Part shown: one piece after another, positions 31,510-36,138 of the stretch
Layout: each line of letters begins with the position of its first letter
Numbering within the stretch: the first letter of the stretch is position 1
Assembly (NCBI GenBank): GCA_003833135.1
Contig: QZLH01000726.1
Location: forward strand, 32,184-68,321
Source: Oehlia diaphana
Taxonomy: Eukaryota > Glomeromycota > Glomeromycetes > Glomerales > Glomeraceae
Length of the DNA stretch: 36,138 nt
Direction: 5' to 3'
Program-made: the position numbers and the translations under genes
Notes under the pieces: generated by a model
The model's input: only the letters and a program-made list of their open reading frames with translations
Databases searched by the model: none
Told to the model about the DNA's origin: nothing

Positions 31510-31710
31510 TAAAATAAAATTTATTTATAAAATCATACAATATGTTATAATATTTACATAGAATTTAATCTATCTAATTTCTTTATTTAAAAAATTATTA
31601 AATAATATAGGGAGTAAATTATTTATTAAATTCTATTATTACTGATTGTTATAATATTTACATATAATTTAAATTAACTAATTTCTTTATTTGATAGATC
31701 GTAAGTTATA
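31510..31710 (+). repeat. two intron-like units, plus-strand orientation
   Basis: Same repeat as the array at 17.2-18.85 kb, in the opposite orientation. AATAATATAG (AG at 31609-31610) then GGA then GTAAAT; and CTAACTAATTTCTTTATTTG then ATAG (AG 31696-31697), ATC and GTAAGT (31701). The AG-3 nt-GTAA arrangement is kept. No neighbouring exon recognised. Confidence 0.55.
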
Positions 31711-32866
31711 ACCTAAAATTTTCGCCTTTAAATGTACATAAACTAAGGCGTAATTGCCTAAACTTATCGACATTGGTGAAACCTCTTAATTGACCACTGA
31801 CTGCTGGTTAGTTCTAATCAAAAATTTTGACGTTCCAATGTATATTCTTTACCTGGATAAATATTATCAAAGTATATTACCGGTACTCTTAAGAGAATAT
31901 ATTATTGACTCTAAATGTAATTTATTTGCTTTTGCCACAATATATACTAATATCAATATTTAATTACGGTGTGGTAAATGACGAATTTGTGTAATATTAA
32001 TACATCAGACAAAGTCAGTTAGCCCCATTAGATTTGTAAAGTTAAGCTAGTACTTAATTGATAAAGACAAACGCATCCGTACTAAATCCTTCACCAAAAT
32101 TATACCAATCAAAATTCACCAAAAAAATAAAAAAAAAGATATAGTATTGTATTATGATCGTATTAAATAATTATTATTTTTATAAAATTATTTTTACCAA
32201 TAATTGCAAACTTTACAGTGAACGTTTCTCCAAAGTCCTCAAATTTATTCAATATTAATTTAACTTTTGACATTCAAATTTCAAACTCAAATAACTCATT
32301 TAAAGATAAAGTACTAAGATCGTCGGTACACGGATATCTGTCTAAAAACATGATAATTATAACGATTAATGAATGAATGGTTAATGAACGTATATTACGT
32401 TAATTTTACGTAAAGATCTTAAAGTAAAATTTACAATTTGACCTCAGACAGCCTGTATGAATTTGAAAATCAAACTATTTATGCGGCTTTAATTTAATTG
32501 AAAAATCTTAATCATCTTTCGGTACATGTTATTGATTTTTTTTAAAAAATAATAATTTTGTAAATATTAATATAATATTTTATTTCTTTATGTTAACTAA
32601 TTTTTTATTGATTTAAAAACAATTAATAATTTTGTAAATATTTATATCATATAATATTTTATTTCTTTATTTAATAATAAAGTTAACTAACTACAAAAAA
32701 TTCAAAAATAAAAATTTAATGATGTTAGATTATAAAAACTTTTGCTTAATACCTGGTCTTGGTGATAATAGCTTGTGAGATAATTAAATAATCAATAATG
32801 ATCTATAAATAGAAATAAAAAGGTTATCCTATGATCACTCAGATAAATGAGATATTGAATTACTAG
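31711..32866. other. AT-rich spacer
   Basis: No gene. At 32540-32690 two AATAATTTTGTAAATATTAA...TTTATTTCTTTATG stretches resemble the intron-like repeat but without the AG-3 nt-GTAAGT core. Confidence 0.5.
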
Positions 32867-33091
32867 GCTGATATCAGAACGCTCATCCACGCTTACTCAG
32901 GCACATATACCAGATTTCATCTAGACTCACAAAGAATCCCGACAAATAAATATATTTGGAAAACCTTAGACATATATATACGTGAGCAGACCCATGAACT
33001 AAATCGTAAAAAAGCCTTCATTGTAATTAAAGATGAAAACACAATAACTCACCTAATATCAGGGATAATAAATAAATTTCGTCAAGAATGA
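32867..33091 (+). CDS. unidentified coding-like exon or fragment
   Basis: After a TAG the frame is open for 74 codons: LIHAYSGTYTRFHLDSQRIP, TNKYIWKTLDIYIREQTHEL, KKAFIVIKDENTITHLISGI, ending NKFRQE and TGA. The composition is that of a real protein and contrasts with the AT-rich flanks. There is no Met, so it would be an internal or last exon or a relic. Family not recognised. Confidence 0.4.
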   Translation, partial: ADIRTLIHAYSGTYTRFHLDSQRIPTNKYIWKTLDIYIREQTHELNRKKAFIVIKDENTITHLISGIINKFRQE

Positions 33092-33229
33092 GGTGGTATC
33101 CTAACAAGAATAATTAGTAATTACATTCTGAAAACATAAGTATTAAGATGCTTCTGTAAATGTTCAAAACTACTCCTATTTATAAGAAATTTTACATTAT
33201 ATTTAATATCTACTTGATATTTTATTACT

Positions 33230-33490
33230 TACAATGAGTCATAACTACTAATATTTAAAATAAGATGATTAATTACAAACCCTGATTACTAATTTTCCAT
33301 TATATTCTTTTTTCAATAAAATAACTTATAATGAGTCATAACTATTACTATTTACAATAAGAATAACTACAAACCCTGATTACTAATTTTCCATTATATT
33401 CTTCAATAAAATAACTTATAATGAGTCATAACTATTAACATTTACAATAAGATGAATAATTACAAACCCTGATTACTAATTTTCCATTAT
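33230..33490. repeat. three-copy tandem repeat, about 90-97 bp
   Basis: AATGAGTCATAACTA starts units at 33233, 33330 and 33420. Each continues TTTACAATAAGATGA, TTACAAACCCTGATTACTAA and TTTTCCATTA. Non-coding. Confidence 0.85.
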
Positions 33491-33494
33491 TGTA

Positions 33495-33665
33495 AAAGTA
33501 TATTGCATCTGAAGTTCATAAGAGGCAATCCTCATGCTTCAGCTAGTGACATATATAGTTTTTCTATGATTATGTGGGAAGATACATCTTGGAGTACCAC
33601 CTTTTAATAATAAAGCACATGATTTTCAACTTAGAAATTTATTAAGCGAAATGACAGATCCTTAT
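33495..33665 (+). pseudogene. protein kinase relic (activation segment to C-lobe)
   Basis: RGNPHASASDIYSFSMIMWE (about 33510-33572), preceded by traces of APEV, then in the next frame GVPPFNNKAHDFQLRNLLSE. These match the LRGKSYTPASDIYSFSMIMW and SGVPPFNNRAHDIQLS segments of the kinase at 16-17 kb. The rest of the domain is absent. Confidence 0.75.
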
Positions 33666-33884
33666 AAAATTTTAACATTGCATATAAACTAAGTGATTTA
33701 TAATAGCAGATAGTAGGAATTTTTCTGGATTTTGATATTTCAAATCCTAAACTGTTTATCTCTTTATCTTCATCATCCTGAACTTACCCTACTCCTAACA
33801 TTCCACGTGTTTCTGCTTTTATATAGTCACCAATATCTAGTAAATATATTCATAGTTAACTTTTACTGTGATATTAAATTATCT

Positions 33885-33977
33885 CTACAAATATTGAGTG
33901 TCTTCATCAAAAACTACAGTAACATCTAACTCATCATCAATTTCTTCTGCAAAATCACCTTATTTATCAAGATCCAT
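33885..33977 (-). pseudogene. short acidic relic
   Basis: ATG 33977 gives MDLDK, a TAA, then in the same frame GDFAEEIDDELDVTVVFDED and TQYL before a TAG. Possibly the end of the coiled-coil relic on the same strand at 34.4-34.9 kb; function unknown. Confidence 0.35.
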
Positions 33978-34448
33978 TGTCTCTCCTATATGATAACCTG
34001 TTATTTTCTTTAGATTAACTAATTGAACAAACTGATTAGGTGCAATTATACCAATAAAAGACTTAATTTCTTTTTTTTTTTTTTTAAGCCAAAAATTTTA
34101 AAATATGTATTTAAAATGTAGTAAACACTAAGTATTAAACCTATAAATATTAAAACTTGATTATACATATATATTATTTAAGTTCTCAAATTTCTACAAT
34201 CTTAAACTCTTTCAAATAATATTTAGATAACTCAAATTTCTACATTCTTAATAAACTTGGATTGCTTGTTTGCTAATACTTTGTTAGCATGTAATATTTG
34301 TGACAAGAATTATTTGTATTGCTCAAACAAAGAAAAGTTCCCTTTTAATTATATTTAATATGAATAATACTGATGTGTTGACATCAACAAGAATGTTTCT
34401 AAAATACTTATTTGAGACCCACAATGATCATTAAGTTCTTTCTCAAGA

Positions 34449-34882
34449 TCATAAACACTTCTTCACATCCAGCAAATTTCTTTCTAGAATTGATTCACAA
34501 ACAGTATATCTTTCTTTAATAAGAACTAAATACATTTCAAGCTCAAGTTCTTGATCCTCAGCATCTTGTAATTCAGATTTCAGTTTTTTGATTTTATCTT
34601 CGTACTCTTCTTTGATATTCATGATGGCAAGTTCAGCATTTTTACATTCTTCTTCACTCTGCTCAGAACCTTTTATATTTCTTCAACTTGCTTTTCTGTA
34701 CTATCAATCTTTTCTGCCTTATTATTAAGGATGTTTTATACTTCCTTTCTTAGTTTTGTGTTTTCAAATTTAAAATTTCTTTATTTCATTTTTGAGCTGT
34801 TCATTCTCACTATTGAGTTTATTAGTACAGCTTTTTGTTTGTTGTTGCAGCTCCTCATGAAGTTTTATGTTCTTATTCTTGA
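34449..34882 (-). pseudogene. coiled-coil protein relic
   Basis: Heptad-rich coding traces in three frames: KLHEELQQQTKSCTNKLNSE, then NEQLKNEIKKF; KAEKIDSTEKQVEEI; NAELAIMNIKEEYEDKIKKL, then KSELQDAEDQELELEMYLVL. Internal stops and at least two frame changes show that it is inactive. A long parallel coiled coil is implied; no motor or other head domain is visible. Its 5' end is cut near a foldback element at 34.91 kb. Confidence 0.6.
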
Positions 34883-34909
34883 GTGATGCTATTCAATTCC
34901 AGTAAATAT

Positions 34910-34995
34910 TTGTATGTTATTGTACGGGCGTGCTTAATAATGATCTGATGTGGAGCGAAGCGCCACATCATACCCGCCTGTACAATAACATACAA
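34910..34995. mobile_element. 86-bp foldback element
   Basis: Terminal repeats 34910-34930 and 34975-34995 are 21 bp with one mismatch (TTGTATGTTATTGTAC core). Inside is a second inverted pair, TGATGTGG/CCACATCA, around a small loop AGCGAAGCG. The whole can fold into one hairpin. No coding capacity and no clear target duplication. Confidence 0.75.
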
Positions 34996-35831
34996 TAATC
35001 AAAGTATATTTGCTTGTAATTTCTAGTAACTTAATATCAAATTTTCATTATTTTTTGAAATTAATTTATTGACATAATTATTATAATTCGTGGTTGACAA
35101 GTATATCGTTCAAGGAAAAAACATCATTAAATATCTTGTTATAGAGATTAAGAATACAAAGTATTAATAATAAAAGAGTGAAAGAATTATTACGCAAAAC
35201 TTGAATGTAACAATCATAATTTGTTTATGATGATCTTTGATACAGCTGATCATATAGTAATAAGATTTTTAATTGGATTGTGCATATTTAGTAATTTATT
35301 TTTAATTAAATAATATTTTATTTTATTTCATAAAAAAATATGTTAACATAATGAATATTCTTTATTTCAATTTTATACTCATATTTAGTTATGCTCAAAA
35401 ATATAAAAAAGATAAAAATAAAAATATCAACTTAATTTACTTATTAATTAGGGTTTAATTCAGAAATGCAACGGAAGATTATTTCTGGAACTTTTATTTT
35501 TATTTTACAAATGCCTGTTACTTTCATCAATAACTGATATAAACTATAATAAAAAAAAAGTTTAAATTTATTAAATAGTTATGCAATAATATATTTAATT
35601 TAAAATTTTTGGAATATGTCTCGTGAATCGTGATACAGATCAATGAATCGGAAAAAATACGGCCCGAAAAAAAAAATCAAATGATCATTTTGAATTGTAC
35701 ACTTTTGATTCAAAGTAGCCTTTTTTAGTAACTCATTATAAAAAAAAAAAAAAAAAAATATTTCGTCCATAAAAAAAAAAGATAATTTTATTTTACTTTT
35801 TTTGAATACTGTATATTACGAAAATAACTTA
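34996..35831. other. AT-rich 5' region of the last kinase gene
   Basis: No gene seen. Long A-tracts near 35741-35758 and 35771-35780 lie just upstream of the start codon. Confidence 0.55.
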
Positions 35832-36138
35832 ATGGAAACCAAACTTAGTAAATTAAAAATCTCAGATAATCATAAAAATTGTTCGTACTGTAATAAACCC
35901 TTTACTGAAGAATTGTGGTGTAAAGAATGTGACCCAATTAGAATAATGGAAGGATGGACCAGTGGAAATTCTGATATTGATAAGTTTATAAAATATACAA
36001 TGTATATGCAAGAATGGGGTCATGAATTTCTTGAATGGGTACCATTTGATAGATTTACAGATATAAAAGAAATTGGTGAAGGTGGATTCGCCAAAGTATA
36101 TTCTGCAACTTGGATTGATGGTAAATCATATTATAACA
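35832..36138 (+). CDS. zinc-ribbon TKL-type protein kinase, N-terminal part (runs off the window)
   Basis: ATG 35832 opens a frame to the window end (102 codons). A zinc-ribbon-like motif has Cys17, Cys20, Cys30 and Cys33 (NCSYCNK, WCKEC). Residues about 60-75 carry WGHEFLEWVPFDRFTDI, the linker typical of the Glomeromycete TKL kinases. It is followed by EIGEGGFAKVYSATW (residues 80-94), the glycine-rich ATP loop with Ala in place of the last Gly. The catalytic Lys and the rest lie outside. This is exactly the kind of N-terminus missing from the kinase at 16-17 kb. Confident as a kinase start; substrate unknown. Confidence 0.88.
   Translation, partial: METKLSKLKISDNHKNCSYCNKPFTEELWCKECDPIRIMEGWTSGNSDIDKFIKYTMYMQEWGHEFLEWVPFDRFTDIKEIGEGGFAKVYSATWIDGKSYYN

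Noticed and set aside
33230..33490. Three regular repeats, considered as a CRISPR-like array
   Set aside because: Units are adjacent full-length copies without unique spacers, in a eukaryotic context; an ordinary tandem repeat.

Overview
The window looks like nuclear DNA of an arbuscular mycorrhizal fungus, most like Rhizophagus (Glomeromycotina). The reasons are the very AT-rich sequence with short GT-AG introns, a lineage-typical family of MIR-domain proteins, tyrosine-kinase-like (TKL) kinases with a zinc-ribbon N-terminus, Crinkler-type effector fragments, and many DNA-transposon relics. The organism is inferred, not proven. There are no rRNA, tRNA or CRISPR features that I can support.

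Region 1 (about 1-8.3 kb) is visibly richer in GC. It is a graveyard of broken genes: a Crinkler/RHS-type nuclease-like C-terminus at the left edge, a Crinkler-type N-terminal domain at 5.6-6.0 kb, several coiled-coil or acidic-tailed relics, and a small candidate gene at 8.0-8.2 kb with its own TATA box. Nearly all carry single-base frame changes, so this is either real decay or uncorrected indels in the assembly.

Region 2 (about 8.4-15 kb) holds a hAT transposase relic followed by a head-to-tail array of three intact four-exon genes on the minus strand. They encode proteins of about 350-375 residues that join a retrotransposon-Gag-like N-terminal half to a three-repeat MIR beta-trefoil. A fourth intact copy lies at 22.7-24.1 kb, a heavily decayed copy at 24.5-25.5 kb, a 5' fragment at 21.7-21.9 kb and an inverted copy with one 2-base lesion at 28.5-29.8 kb. 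Most copies share promoter boxes, and they differ most in one variable-length loop of the second MIR repeat.

Region 3 (about 15.9-19.3 kb) carries the C-terminal part of a TKL kinase on the minus strand. Directly upstream of its first visible exon is a tandem array of about 14-15 units that each look like a complete intron (GTAAGT, CTAAC, AG). They are separated by exactly 3 nt, and the chain leads back to an exon with acidic EEF repeats. This array of candidate one-codon microexons, or introner-like repeats, is the most unusual structure here.

Region 4 (about 20-36 kb) is AT-rich sequence with transposon debris: a TA-flanked mariner/pogo-type MITE, a piggyBac-like transposase relic, a 399-bp foldback hAT MITE with a perfect 8-bp target duplication, a small foldback element, several tandem repeats, a broken SAM-domain-like gene, a kinase relic and a coiled-coil relic. 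The window ends inside a new kinase gene (zinc ribbon plus glycine-rich loop).
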